Part shown: piece by piece, positions 1-9,202 of the stretch | How the letters are laid out: each line of letters begins with the position of its first letter | Position numbering within the stretch: the first letter of the stretch is position 1 | NCBI RefSeq assembly: GCF_014641455.1 | Contig: NZ_BMHT01000002.1 | Location: 704,605 to 768,604 of the forward strand | DNA: 64,000 nt | Direction of reading: 5' to 3' | Source: Hymenobacter cavernae | GTDB lineage: Bacteria; Bacteroidota; Bacteroidia; Cytophagales; Hymenobacteraceae | Translations under genes and position numbers: made by a program | The notes under the pieces: generated by a model | Told to the model about the DNA's origin: nothing | Database searches by the model: none | The model's input: the letters and a program-made list of their open reading frames with translations, nothing else

Positions 1-2
1 AT

Positions 3-347
3 GGCCACGATTTTAGCTTGACTTACGATGCCGTTTTAGGACAGATCAGCCCTCGTAAACTCAAGAAAGTTCGCCTGGAAGCTTGGGCCTTCAGGCCGAA
101 TCCGAACGCTAAAGGGGTGCTAGGGATACAGATCGTAGATCCTGCGCAGGATAACAAGCCGGTTGCCGGCGATGGCATTTACTTAGAAAGCGAAGTTAAA
201 GAGTTTAATAAGTGGGTGAAGGTGAGCAAGGATATAACGCTGCCTGATAATCTGGTGTACACCCAGCACCTGCGTCTGTTCTTGTGGCGTGGAGCGGGCT
301 CTGAGCCTAACTACGTTGATGATGTCAGCCTCACCATTTTGGACTAA
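3..347 (+). CDS. Partial jelly-roll-like protein (C-terminal part)
   Basis: The reading frame is open from the left edge, so this is the 3' part of a longer gene; the first in-frame TTG at 18 need not be the real start. The C-terminus (LFLWRGAGSEP, then NYVDDVSLTIL) closely resembles the ends of the lipoprotein at 4174-4710 (VYLWRGSSIQP, AYIDDLMIL) and of the membrane protein at 4781-6700. The closing P-x-x-(I/V)-D-D/N-(V/L) strand is typical of CBM-like beta-sandwich modules. Function is unknown; I infer an extracytoplasmic binding or sensing module. The stop codon lies inside a 79-bp palindrome shared with the convergent neighbour. Confidence 0.75.
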   Translation, partial: GHDFSLTYDAVLGQISPRKLKKVRLEAWAFRPNPNAKGVLGIQIVDPAQDNKPVAGDGIYLESEVKEFNKWVKVSKDITLPDNLVYTQHLRLFLWRGAGSEPNYVDDVSLTILD

Positions 348-423
348 CGAGAACCTAGGTCAAAAAGAAGAGCGCCATTCCTCAGAGGAATGGCGCTCTT
401 CTTTTTGACCTAGGTTCTCGTTA
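345..423. terminator. 79-bp near-perfect palindrome, bidirectional terminator
   Basis: The left arm (345-382) and right arm (386-423) are exact reverse complements around a 3-nt centre. The stem has an A-rich outer part and a GC-rich core (AGAGCGCCATTCC), giving a T-run on both strands, as expected for a terminator between convergent genes. Each arm carries ACCTAGGT near its base (353-360 and 408-415). The plus-strand gene's TAA is the first triplet of the palindrome. Confidence 0.9.
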
Positions 424-424
424 A

Positions 425-2239
425 TCAAGGCTTAACTTCCACTGGCACACGCAATCGGACGGGCCAGTCACGATAGTTCTGGCTTGTGAGAACTACCTCC
501 AGAAGGTACTTGCCCGGCTCGTGCGGACCAACAATTGACATATCTTGAGTCCAGTTACCGACAATATCTAACTCCAGTGGGGTTGAGCGTATATCAGCAG
601 CTTGGGGCCAATTGCCTGAGGAGAAATAACGATACGTAAGCATCGTTGGATAAGGCGTCTGTAAGCCAGAGTTCAATACCTTACCAGCCGGGCTGGTAAT
701 CTGTAGCGTCAGCAAGCGAACCTTATTAGCCCGTAAAGGAGCCGAAAGCGCTACAAAAGCTAGCTTAGCTGTTTGGCGTTCTGTAATGTAAGAAGATAAA
801 GCCGTCGTGTCAGCTGGGGGTGGTGTATTTAGATTACGGTAGTTGGATGGTTGTAGCCGGATATATTGCCACGGAAGGTCGGCGTACCCTGTTGTCCCTC
901 CCCAAGGGGTTGATATAGCGTTAGGTTGGGTAGAGCGCGCCACCAGAACCGGTACTTCATTGGTAACAAATACATGCTGGACAGAATCAGGGCTGTAGCG
1001 TGCACTGAGCAGCAGAGACTCAAAAGGAGAAGCCCACGATTCGGAGCGCTGATGATAAGGGTCAAGGTTGGCCTGATCAATAATAAATTTATGCTCCGGA
1101 AATTGTCTGGTATACGCAATGGTGCTCTCCAGCCAATTCACATACTTTGTGAAAGGCGTATGCGCTTGCCAGATAGCGAACAGACGGCTGCAGAATACAA
1201 CCACAAGAACGCCCGTCGCCAGCCGATACCAGCGCATTCCTACGGTTGGTAGAAGCTCCATCGCCAGCGGTACGGCTACAAACAGACCTAGGGGTAGGTA
1301 CAGGTTTTCGAGATACGTAACGTCTGTGTTATCAGGATGAGTAATGGCAACTATCTCCGCGTATCCCACTACAAAGGCCCATAACCAGGCTAGGCGCCAT
1401 CCCCAGCCCACCGGTTTCCGCCAGATGTAGAAACCGGTGATAATAACCAGTAAAATGGGTAGCATGTAGTAGCGGGTTCGGCAGAGTAGTAAAAGCTCTG
1501 TGTTACTTGCCAACGAAAAGTAATTAGGATAAAACTGCACTAAGTTATCCCAGAGATTTAGTCGCTGTCCTTCGTAAGAATCAGCTGCGATATTATGGAC
1601 GCGTAGCCAGTAGCTAAATAAGGCAATACCTAAGGTTAGATAATAAAGCCAATCCGTGAAGCGACGATTAAGTAAATAATCATAGCCCCACAAAAAGAAG
1701 AATGGCAGTAGCAGCAAAGGGTGACCGTAGATGCAAACGGGTATGAGCGGTATCAGAAGCAGCGTACGCCAGTTGTAGGGCAGCGGTGACAAGCGAGCGA
1801 CGCCGGCGTAATACAGCAGCAGCATGGCCAGTGCTTGCGGGAACTCCGATTGAGCCCAGTAAAAAGTATTGGATATGAGCAGTGTGAATAATAGCGGTAC
1901 CACTAAGGCTACATGTTCATTTTTGAACACGTAAGCACTGATTAGAAACACGGCAAAATAGTAGCCGATGAAGGCTAAAGAGTACAGGCGTAGCACTGTA
2001 TCGAGCGGTAAACCGCTACGGAGCCCTAGTAAAGGCCAGACTTGAGTTACAGCTGCTACAAAACGGTTATTCTGAATACAAAAGCTATCCTTTTTGAGGA
2101 AGTCGAATACGTGCAAGGATAAGTCTAGGTATGCTATCCGCTCTAAGTAAAAATGACCAGCCAGCACCAGCAACACCAGGAAGCAGAAGATGCCTGTCCA
2201 AGTAAGCTGTGCGGAGGCATATCGTTTCGGTAAAAACAT
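425..2239 (-). CDS. Polytopic membrane protein, possible GT-C-type glycosyltransferase
   Basis: About 604 aa if it starts at ATG 2239; a longer version would use TTG at 2290. The first 400 residues or so are a run of about ten hydrophobic segments, followed by a soluble domain of about 200 residues. An acidic stretch after the first membrane segment (ERIAYLDLSLHVFDF) sits where GT-C enzymes keep catalytic acidic residues. That architecture and the glycosyltransferase neighbours suggest a lipid-linked sugar transferase, but no family signature is certain. It is convergent with the partial gene at 3-347 and divergent from the gene at 2481. Confidence 0.7.
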   Translation of the reverse strand: MFLPKRYASAQLTWTGIFCFLVLLVLAGHFYLERIAYLDLSLHVFDFLKKDSFCIQNNRFVAAVTQVWPLLGLRSGLPLDTVLRLYSLAFIGYYFAVFLISAYVFKNEHVALVVPLLFTLLISNTFYWAQSEFPQALAMLLLYYAGVARLSPLPYNWRTLLLIPLIPVCIYGHPLLLLPFFFLWGYDYLLNRRFTDWLYYLTLGIALFSYWLRVHNIAADSYEGQRLNLWDNLVQFYPNYFSLASNTELLLLCRTRYYMLPILLVIITGFYIWRKPVGWGWRLAWLWAFVVGYAEIVAITHPDNTDVTYLENLYLPLGLFVAVPLAMELLPTVGMRWYRLATGVLVVVFCSRLFAIWQAHTPFTKYVNWLESTIAYTRQFPEHKFIIDQANLDPYHQRSESWASPFESLLLSARYSPDSVQHVFVTNEVPVLVARSTQPNAISTPWGGTTGYADLPWQYIRLQPSNYRNLNTPPPADTTALSSYITERQTAKLAFVALSAPLRANKVRLLTLQITSPAGKVLNSGLQTPYPTMLTYRYFSSGNWPQAADIRSTPLELDIVGNWTQDMSIVGPHEPGKYLLEVVLTSQNYRDWPVRLRVPVEVKP

Positions 2240-2454
2240 GTAAGCTAATAAGTAGCAGTAGAGAAAAGGAAAATGAACCGGGCAGAGCAAAGCCCGAACG
2301 AAGATAGGAACAGGATTTCAAACGCAGTTAAGCTCAGTGTAGCAGGGCAAGAACACGTGCATTGTATAATGGAAGTCATCCTGAGGTAAGTAGCTCGCGT
2401 TACACAGCAGCACGATAATGCATACTGGCTCAGGAGAAATGCTCCTAGCCTAGT

Positions 2455-2461
2455 TACTTTG
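2455..2461 (+). promoter_or_regulatory. Bacteroidota -7 promoter element
   Basis: TACTTTG matches the TAnnTTTG -7 consensus of Bacteroidota sigma-70-type promoters and lies 19 bp before the ATG at 2481, with ACTGG about 20 bp further upstream as a weak -33. It would give a very short leader. Confidence 0.5.
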
Positions 2462-2480
2462 CAGAACAGTAAACGACACT

Positions 2481-4106
2481 ATGATCGATTATACAGTTTC
2501 TGCTGCCGACCGTTGGCGGCGTCCCATCGTAATAGCTTTCTTTAGCCTGCTACTGCTTGTCGGACTATTGCTAGTGCGTGATTACGGGTTGTCGGTTGAT
2601 GAGAACCAAAGCCGGCACAATGGGATGCTGTCGCTGAAGCACGTGTGCGATATGTTTTGGCCGGAGTTCGTGCAGCGAGATGAGCAGGCATTTGCCTACT
2701 ATCAGCAGTACGACCTGCGTGATTATTATGACCGGGATTATGGCGTAGCCTTCGAGATGCCGGTCTCGTTCTTCGAGCGGCTGCTCGGCTTGGAGAGCCA
2801 ACGATCCATTTTTTGGTTCAGGCATCTCTGCACATTCTTGGTGTGCATGGGGGGTGTAGGGGCTGTGTATCAGCTGGTGGCCCGCCGATTTAAAAACTGG
2901 CGGCTAGGATTGCTAGGTGCACTGTTCTTGGTGCTGAGTCCGCGCTTGTTCGCCGAGTTTTTCTATAACGACAAAGATGCCGTCTTTATGGCGCTCTTCG
3001 CGATAGGTACCAACACCGCCGTACGCTTCATTGAGCGCCCCACGCTTGGGCGCGCCTTGTGGCATGCCCTGGCGTGCGCCATCACTATCGACGTGCGCAT
3101 TATGGGGGTGCTCTTACCCCTGGCCACAATAGCAATGCTCGCCCTGCGAACCATCCGCGGCGAGTACCAGCAGTACGGAACCGGGCGGTTAGCTATCGGT
3201 GCTGGCTTCTACCTGATGCTACTACCCGCGTTGGTCGTCGGGTTCTGGCCTTACCTCTGGGATGCGCCGTTGCAAAACTTCCTCGATGCTTTTCACAAGA
3301 TGGCTAAGTTTCGGTGGGGTGGTCAGGTGTTGTATATGGGCCGGATGGTGTCGGCAGCAAGCCTACCCTGGCACTATGCACTCATCTGGATTTTTATAAC
3401 CACGCCTGTGCTATATGTAGTTGCCTTCATTACAGGCGTAATCTGCATCTGGCGCGAGCTGAAACGTCGTGGTTGGCGAGTGCTTTATGGTTCCGACGAG
3501 GAGTGGCAGGATCTGCTGTTCCTGGGGCTCACACTGGCGCCCCTGTTGGCGGTAGTCGTGTTGCGGTCGGTGCTGTATGATGGCTGGCGCCAGCTCTACT
3601 TTATTTATCCTACGTTCTTGCTGGTGGCTATGCGGGGCCTGGTAGCCTTGTTTCGCTGGAAGCCACAGGGTCAGTGGGCCACGTACTGGCCGAAGCTGAT
3701 GCGCAGCCTGCTGGTTTTGTCAATCGTGACTACTGCCGCCCAAATAGCCTGGCTCCATCCGCAACAGCAAGTTTATTTCAACTTCCTTCCAGGCCGGCAT
3801 CTTGAGCAAAAGTTCGAAATGGACTACTGGTCGCTAAGCTACCGATGGGGCCTGGAATGGATTACGAAGCACGACGACCGCCCGGTGATCTATGTGAATG
3901 CTCCCATGGAAGGTAGTGTCGAGCTGAACCGCTGGATGCTGGATGAGTATGCTGCTGAGCGAATCAAGTTTGTGGCTGAGCCTGAAAAGGCCGACTACTT
4001 CATGACCACTTACCGCTGGCACCCCGAGCCTTACCCGTACCAGAATGAGGTAGCACGCTTAGAAGCAGGAAAACGACGTGTTTTGTCGATATTCCGAATA
4101 AAGTAG
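2481..4106 (+). CDS. Polytopic membrane protein, GT39/ArnT-like
   Basis: 541 aa with about ten to eleven transmembrane segments. Directly after the first segment comes YGLSVDENQSRHNG, whose Asp-Glu pair is where PMT/ArnT-type GT-C glycosyltransferases carry the catalytic acidic residues; a second acidic loop reads FFYNDKDAVF. The C-terminal 120 residues or so are a soluble, presumably periplasmic domain. Such enzymes move a sugar from a polyprenyl-phosphate donor; the acceptor cannot be told. A good -7 element precedes it, and it lies just upstream of the lipoprotein at 4174 on the same strand, so cotranscription is likely. Confidence 0.7.
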   Translation: MIDYTVSAADRWRRPIVIAFFSLLLLVGLLLVRDYGLSVDENQSRHNGMLSLKHVCDMFWPEFVQRDEQAFAYYQQYDLRDYYDRDYGVAFEMPVSFFERLLGLESQRSIFWFRHLCTFLVCMGGVGAVYQLVARRFKNWRLGLLGALFLVLSPRLFAEFFYNDKDAVFMALFAIGTNTAVRFIERPTLGRALWHALACAITIDVRIMGVLLPLATIAMLALRTIRGEYQQYGTGRLAIGAGFYLMLLPALVVGFWPYLWDAPLQNFLDAFHKMAKFRWGGQVLYMGRMVSAASLPWHYALIWIFITTPVLYVVAFITGVICIWRELKRRGWRVLYGSDEEWQDLLFLGLTLAPLLAVVVLRSVLYDGWRQLYFIYPTFLLVAMRGLVALFRWKPQGQWATYWPKLMRSLLVLSIVTTAAQIAWLHPQQQVYFNFLPGRHLEQKFEMDYWSLSYRWGLEWITKHDDRPVIYVNAPMEGSVELNRWMLDEYAAERIKFVAEPEKADYFMTTYRWHPEPYPYQNEVARLEAGKRRVLSIFRIK

Positions 4107-4173
4107 TTGACTACATAAATTGCGGAACAAGCATTAGTCTACGTTCAAAAGTAAAGTTTATCACCCAAATCGT

Positions 4174-4710
4174 ATGAGAAAACTGCTCTATCTCCTGCTG
4201 ACGGCAGGAGTGGCAGCCTGCGCCGAAAAGCAAACGCAATTGCCTGCTAACCTTATCACGCACAATAGCTTCGAAGAACTGGATGGGTGGATGGGCAGCG
4301 ACCAATACCTAGCTTCGCTCACGACGGAGCAGGCCCACTCGGGGAAATACTCGGCGAAGGTAGATCCTGCTATCGAGTTCAGCACCGGGTACAGCAAGCA
4401 GTTGGGTAAAGTAGCGGCGCGTATTCCTAAGAAGTTGAAAATCAAAGCCTGGGTGAACCTGTCGAACAGTAAGGCGACGCCTTTCCTGGTGACGGAGCTG
4501 AAGCAGGCGGGTACTAATAAGCAATTGCTGTGGGAGGGCCTGGAGCTGGCAAAGGAGGCCAAGCACTATAATCTGTGGGTGCAGGTAGAGAAGACGGTGA
4601 GCCTGCCCGCTGAAGCAGCTTACAGCGACGTGCTAAAGGTGTATTTGTGGCGGGGCAGCAGCATACAGCCGGCTTACATTGACGACCTGATGATTCTGAA
4701 CGAAGAATAG
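4174..4710 (+). CDS. Lipoprotein with jelly-roll-like domain
   Basis: 178 aa. An N-terminal signal (MRKLLYLLLTAG) ends in a lipobox, VAAC, so the mature protein is probably lipidated at Cys16. The rest resembles a carbohydrate-binding beta sandwich: NSFEELDGW near the start, HSGKYSAK in the middle and a closing YLWRGSSIQPAYIDD strand. This is the domain also seen at 3-347 and at the end of the 4781-6700 protein. It lies 67 bp after one membrane protein and 70 bp before the next, so it probably serves the same envelope function. Substrate unknown. Confidence 0.8.
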   Translation: MRKLLYLLLTAGVAACAEKQTQLPANLITHNSFEELDGWMGSDQYLASLTTEQAHSGKYSAKVDPAIEFSTGYSKQLGKVAARIPKKLKIKAWVNLSNSKATPFLVTELKQAGTNKQLLWEGLELAKEAKHYNLWVQVEKTVSLPAEAAYSDVLKVYLWRGSSIQPAYIDDLMILNEE

Positions 4711-4780
4711 CTAGGTTTTCTTGGCCTAATTAGCTTGCTACCAACCTTATTGATTGCCGACGGCTTACTCTACTTACGGA

Positions 4781-6700
4781 ATGCTGGGTTCTTATTCGCT
4801 ACCGACATCTTTGCCAACGCCCACAGTGCGACTGCGGGCGCCGCTTTCACTGTTCAGCATGGGGCTGGTGATGGCCGTGCTGCTGCGCATGTTTGTAGCG
4901 GTAGACAGCTGGGCCGATCTGCGTGTCACGAAGTACGACGTGTTTGGCTACTACCTCTATCTGCCCGCGACTTTTGTTTATCACGATATAGCGGGGCTAG
5001 GTTTTGTAACCCCGATTCTGGACAAATATGATCTGACAAACCGCGGCAACCCGGCGCATCCGCTGGGCAACTACGAAGTGTCACGGGCCCGAACGGAGCC
5101 GGATCGTTACGTCATCAAATACACGATGGGTTTATCCATTCTGTATGCTCCTTTCTTTGCCGCCGCTCATATCTACACGAAGTATCTCTCGTCGGCTTAC
5201 CCAGCTGATGGGTACTCGCTGCCTTACCAGCTGGCTGCTTACACCGCCGGGCTGGTCTATGCGCTGCTAGGATTGGTTCTATTGCGCCGGCTGCTGCTGC
5301 TTTATTTCGGCGATGCCCTCACGGCGCTATTGCTCGTGGTGGTGTACTGCACCACAAACTACCTATGTTATGCCGTCTTCAAAAGCCTGTATTCGCACAA
5401 CTTCCTCTTTGTGCTGCACACGGCTACGCTGCTGCTAGCCCATTACTGGCTTCAGCGACCTAGGTTGCGCTACATCCTGGGCTTGTCCCTGACCATTGGG
5501 TTAGCTGTCCTGATCCGCCCCACGGAGGTGATTATTCTGCTGGTGCCACTGCTGCTGGGCGTAGCATCGCGGGCTGACTTGCAGGCTCGGATTCAGCTAT
5601 TGTGGGCAAACAGGCTGCAAGTTATTTGCTTTGGCCTGGGCGTGTTCGTGATTATGGTGCCTCAGCTGCTTTACTGGCATCATACCTCGGGGCACTGGAC
5701 GTACGACTCGTACCCAGGGGAGAGTTTCGACTTCCTGCATCCGAAGCTGTACCCCGGCTTGTTGAGCTTCGACAACGGCTGGCTGACCTACACGCCGGTG
5801 ATGGTGTTTGCCTTGGTCGGCTTGTTCGTTTTGTGGCGTCATCGCCGCGACTGGTTCTGGCTGGTCACTCTGTACCTAAGCCTGCACGTCTACATCGCCT
5901 ACAGCTGGTGGTGCTGGTGGTACATGGATAGCTTTGGCTCCCGGACCATGGTGCAGACCTACCCACTGCTCAGTCTGCCGCTAGGGTTCTGTTTGCAGAC
6001 CTTATTCCGGCGGGGCGTGGCCGTGCGCGTGCTTACAGCCAGTGTGCTGATACTACTCACTGCTCTAAATGGTTTTCAGCTTTGGCAGCGGCAGGAAGGC
6101 ATTTTTATGCCCGAGCACATGACCCGGCGCTACTACTTCGCCATTCTCGGCAAAACGCACCTCACCAAAGCCGACCTGACCAAGTTTGATACGAACGAAG
6201 CCGATCCGGACCGCTCGCGCTACGTGTCGGAAGTAGTTTACTTCAATAACTTCAGCCAGGAGTCAGCCGCGGGCGTCACCAACGACTTTGCGTTGGTAGC
6301 ACCTGTATTTCAGGTAGACGCGCAACATCCCTACAGCCCTACGTACCGCCAGCGACTAGGCGACCTGCAAGTGCAGCCCGGCGACTGGATTGAGGCCCGC
6401 GCGCAGGCATTCTTTCCGGATAAAGCCTGGGACATCAATCAGATGCCTAGCTTGGTTATTGAATTCAAGCGCAACGGCCAGACCTATAAGTGGAAAGGTA
6501 TGCGCCTGATGAACAAGGTAGGGGAAGTGTCGACGGTGTATGGCGGCACGCCAAAGGTGTGGGATGAGGTGCAGTTTTTCAGCAAGGTATCAGCCGATGC
6601 GCAACCCGACGATGAGGTGTCGGTGTACGCGTTTCAGAATGGCTCAACTCAGCCCGTTCTCATCGATAACCTTACCGTGACGGTGCTGCGACACCGCTAG
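4781..6700 (+). CDS. GT-C-like membrane protein fused to a jelly-roll-like domain
   Basis: 639 aa from ATG 4781; an upstream TTG at 4754 is also possible. About eleven membrane segments fill residues 20-440. After the first comes TKYDVFGYYLYLPATF, resembling the acidic, aromatic first loop of GT-C glycosyltransferases. The last 190 residues or so are soluble and end VSVYAFQNGSTQP then VLIDNLTVTVL, matching the ends of the two other jelly-roll proteins here. So the module occurs free as a lipoprotein and fused to a probable transferase, which argues for a joint role, for example acceptor recognition. Enzyme identity is inferred. Confidence 0.7.
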   Translation: MLGSYSLPTSLPTPTVRLRAPLSLFSMGLVMAVLLRMFVAVDSWADLRVTKYDVFGYYLYLPATFVYHDIAGLGFVTPILDKYDLTNRGNPAHPLGNYEVSRARTEPDRYVIKYTMGLSILYAPFFAAAHIYTKYLSSAYPADGYSLPYQLAAYTAGLVYALLGLVLLRRLLLLYFGDALTALLLVVVYCTTNYLCYAVFKSLYSHNFLFVLHTATLLLAHYWLQRPRLRYILGLSLTIGLAVLIRPTEVIILLVPLLLGVASRADLQARIQLLWANRLQVICFGLGVFVIMVPQLLYWHHTSGHWTYDSYPGESFDFLHPKLYPGLLSFDNGWLTYTPVMVFALVGLFVLWRHRRDWFWLVTLYLSLHVYIAYSWWCWWYMDSFGSRTMVQTYPLLSLPLGFCLQTLFRRGVAVRVLTASVLILLTALNGFQLWQRQEGIFMPEHMTRRYYFAILGKTHLTKADLTKFDTNEADPDRSRYVSEVVYFNNFSQESAAGVTNDFALVAPVFQVDAQHPYSPTYRQRLGDLQVQPGDWIEARAQAFFPDKAWDINQMPSLVIEFKRNGQTYKWKGMRLMNKVGEVSTVYGGTPKVWDEVQFFSKVSADAQPDDEVSVYAFQNGSTQPVLIDNLTVTVLRHR

Positions 6701-6729
6701 CGTACGACTGACTTGTTTCAGGACCTAGG

Positions 6730-7455
6730 TTAGGCCTGAAATAAACCATATTTCACGATGCAGTAGATAGCCCGGAACCCGTCGCGCCAGCCAATCTTTT
6801 TGCCTTCCGCGTACGTGCGGCCGTAGTAGCTGATGCCAACTTCATAGATGCGGGCATTGGGTACTTTGGCTACTTTGGCCGTCACTTCCGGCTCGAAGCC
6901 AAAGCGCTTTTCTTCCAGCTTCAGCCCCTGAATAATGTCGCGGCGGAAGAGCTTGTAGCAAGTCTCCATATCCGTCAGGTTCAGGTCGGTGAACATGTTG
7001 GACAGGAAGGTCAGGATGTTATTGCCGATGCTGTGCCAGAAGAACAGAATCCGGTGCGGATTGCCGCCCATAAAGCGCGAGCCAAATACGACATCCGCAA
7101 ACCCTTTGAGTACTGGTTTGCACATGATGTTGTACTCTTCCGGATCATACTCCAGGTCGGCATCCTGAATGATGACGTAGTCGCCGGTTGCTTCACGAAT
7201 GCCGGTATGCAGGGCGGCACCTTTGCCCTGGTTGACGGCGTGCTGAAGAAGGCGCATTCCCATCTCCGGGTGGCGGGCTATGTAGGCGGTGATTACCTCT
7301 GCCGAGTTGTCGGAAGAGCAGTCATTAACCAGAATAATCTCTTTCTGAATATTATTTACCAGCTCAAGCTCGCGCAGTACATCCAGAATCTGGTGGATGG
7401 TGCGCGCTTCGTTGTAAACTGGGATGATGATAGAGAGCTTGTCGAACTTTACCAA
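6730..7455 (-). CDS. Glycosyltransferase family 2, DPM1-like
   Basis: 241 aa. The GT-A fold motifs are clear: IIIPVYNEA near residue 9, VNDCSSDNS near 43, and a QDADLEYDP metal and nucleotide-sugar motif with Asp98 and Asp100. GSRFMGG and the [10 protein letters not shown] region are typical of dolichyl/polyprenyl-phosphate mannose synthase-like enzymes. No C-terminal membrane segments follow, as in the soluble DPM1 type. It would make the polyprenyl-phosphate sugar donor that GT-C transferases need, and three candidate GT-C genes are next door. The start appears to be TTG at 7455; no ATG lies near the N-terminal motif. Confidence 0.88.
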   Translation of the reverse strand: MVKFDKLSIIIPVYNEARTIHQILDVLRELELVNNIQKEIILVNDCSSDNSAEVITAYIARHPEMGMRLLQHAVNQGKGAALHTGIREATGDYVIIQDADLEYDPEEYNIMCKPVLKGFADVVFGSRFMGGNPHRILFFWHSIGNNILTFLSNMFTDLNLTDMETCYKLFRRDIIQGLKLEEKRFGFEPEVTAKVAKVPNARIYEVGISYYGRTYAEGKKIGWRDGFRAIYCIVKYGLFQA

Positions 7456-7490
7456 AATGCAAATTAGTTAGGAGGCTGATTACGCGTAAG

Positions 7491-8306
7491 TTACAGATTG
7501 CCAGTCCGGCCGCCATCAACGGGTACGTTGATGCCCGTGATGTAGCCTGCTGCCGGAGAAGCGAGGAAAGCCACGGCCGCCGCCACTTCCTCTGATTGGC
7601 CGAAGCGCTGAACGGGAATGAGCTTGAGTAGGTTTTCTTCAATAGTAGCTACCGATTGCCCCGTTTTGGCGGCGCGCTGCTCGATCAGGGACGTGTGCCG
7701 CTGCGTGACGGTAGCGCCAGGCAGCACATTATTGACGGTAATACCTAGTGCGGCTACTTCATTAGCCAATGTTTTGGCCCAGTTAGCCACCGCCGCCCGC
7801 ACGGTATTAGAGACACCTAGGTCTGGAAGCGGCTGCTTCACCGACGTGCTGATGATGTTGATAATACGGCCATAGCGCCGGGTTTGCATAGCCGGTACTA
7901 CCGCTTGGGCTAGTACCTGGTTGCACACTACGTGCTGCTCGAAAGCCGCCCGAAAAGCCTCCGGCGATGCTTGTAGGATAGGTCCGCCGGCTGGCCCGCC
8001 GGTATTATTGATCAGAATATCGAAGCATGCCGGATGCCTTTCTAAGTAGGCGTTTACCTGGCTGGCTACGGCGGCAGACGTCGAGAAATCCGCAACGATG
8101 AAATCGTGAGCTTGATTAGCCACAACCGGCAGCTCAGTTGCTACTTGCCGCAAGCGGTCTTCGTTGCGGGCCAACAGCGTGATGGTGGCTCCCATCTGAG
8201 CGAGTACCTCGGCTACGGCCCGGCCAATGCCTTGCGTACTGCCGCCAACTAAGGCCCGCTGACCAACGAGAGAAGAGGGGGAAAAAAGAGAAGGCTGCAC
8301 GGCCAA
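7491..8306 (-). CDS. SDR-family oxidoreductase with altered active site
   Basis: 271 aa Rossmann protein: GGSTQGIG (residues 21-28) binds the cofactor, with ILINNTGG near 98 and the C-terminal VPVDGG typical of FabG-like SDRs. The catalytic Ser is kept (IISTS, about residues 153-155), but the usual YxxxK is replaced by SNTVR (Ser166 and Arg170). Other SDR subfamilies have this SN-xx-R pattern, so it may be a real variant with different chemistry. Start is TTG (8306) or GTG (8300). It lies 36 bp before the GT2 gene on the same strand and is divergent from the kynurenine-pathway genes. Substrate unknown. Confidence 0.85.
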   Translation of the reverse strand: MAVQPSLFSPSSLVGQRALVGGSTQGIGRAVAEVLAQMGATITLLARNEDRLRQVATELPVVANQAHDFIVADFSTSAAVASQVNAYLERHPACFDILINNTGGPAGGPILQASPEAFRAAFEQHVVCNQVLAQAVVPAMQTRRYGRIINIISTSVKQPLPDLGVSNTVRAAVANWAKTLANEVAALGITVNNVLPGATVTQRHTSLIEQRAAKTGQSVATIEENLLKLIPVQRFGQSEEVAAAVAFLASPAAGYITGINVPVDGGRTGNL

Positions 8307-8566
8307 AGGAAGTTTACAGGCAAAAATACTTCAAGCGGAAGTAAACATACATACGACGGCTGAATACAAGCTAACTATATCATTATAACGCATCTGTTAA
8401 TTTCAGGTACTTTCTGGTGGTAGTGGCGTAATCAGGCTTGTTGCTACATAGCCGTGGCGTTGCTTGCCGCTGCGCAAGCAGACTAGGTCTGTGAGTCGGA
8501 GCAGCTGTTTTTTCGATTTTAGACTAGCTTAGGGCTACTTTTTTGGCTCTGTTAACCTTTTGTTAT

Positions 8567-9097
8567 ATGCCCGTTGCCCGTCCATTTAACTTTCAGCAGT
8601 GGATTGATGAACACCGTCATCTGCTCAAGCCACCTGTTGGTAATCAGCAGGTTTTCAAAGACAACAAGGATTTTATCGTGATGGTAGTTGGCGGGCCGAA
8701 TACCCGGAAAGATTACCACTACGACGAAGGTGAGGAGCTGTTCTTGCAGATAGAGGGCGACATCGTTGTCAAGATTATTGAGGACGGGCAGCCGGTCGAC
8801 ATACCAATCCGGGCGGGGGAGATGTTTCTGCTGCCCGGCGGCGTGCCGCACTCGCCGCGCCGACCTGCCGGCACCGTGGGCTTGGTGCTGGAGCGCTACC
8901 GGCAGCCCGGTGAGCAGGATGGTTTTCTGTGGTTCTGCGAAAACTGCGGCCACAAGCTCTACGAAGAATACGCCGAGATAACCGACATCGTTGCGCAACT
9001 GCCACCTATCATGAACCGATTCTGGCAATCGGAGGAGAAGCGCACCTGTCAGAACTGCGGCACGGTGATGGCGCCACCAGCGCCTGTTCCGTCGTAA
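8567..9097 (+). CDS. nbaC: 3-hydroxyanthranilate 3,4-dioxygenase
   Basis: 176 aa cupin. The iron ligands are visible and carry the same numbers as in the well-studied Ralstonia enzyme: His51 and Glu57 in DYHYDEGEELF, and His95 in GGVPHSPRRP. A C-terminal rubredoxin-like site is formed by CENC (124, 127) and CQNC (161, 164). The enzyme opens the ring of 3-hydroxyanthranilate to give aminocarboxymuconate semialdehyde, which cyclises to quinolinate for NAD synthesis. The start is ATG 8567. Kynureninase follows on the same strand and kynurenine monooxygenase lies 3.3 kb on, so most of the pathway is clustered. Confidence 0.96.
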   Translation: MPVARPFNFQQWIDEHRHLLKPPVGNQQVFKDNKDFIVMVVGGPNTRKDYHYDEGEELFLQIEGDIVVKIIEDGQPVDIPIRAGEMFLLPGGVPHSPRRPAGTVGLVLERYRQPGEQDGFLWFCENCGHKLYEEYAEITDIVAQLPPIMNRFWQSEEKRTCQNCGTVMAPPAPVPS

Positions 9098-9117
9098 CCA
9101 AAGCGAAATGCGTGAAA

Positions 9118-9138
9118 GCTAGGTCTGCGGAACCTAGC
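9118..9138. repeat. Inverted pair of the CTAG motif
   Basis: GCTAGGT (9118-9124) and ACCTAGC (9132-9138) form a perfect inverted repeat with a 7-nt loop, between the dioxygenase stop and the kynureninase start. There is no T-run, so it is not a canonical terminator. Confidence 0.6.
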
Positions 9139-9202
9139 CTACTGGCCGATAGGTGGGCGCCGGACGGACATGACTCCGCCCAGTTGCCTATCTTTACCTC
9201 CT

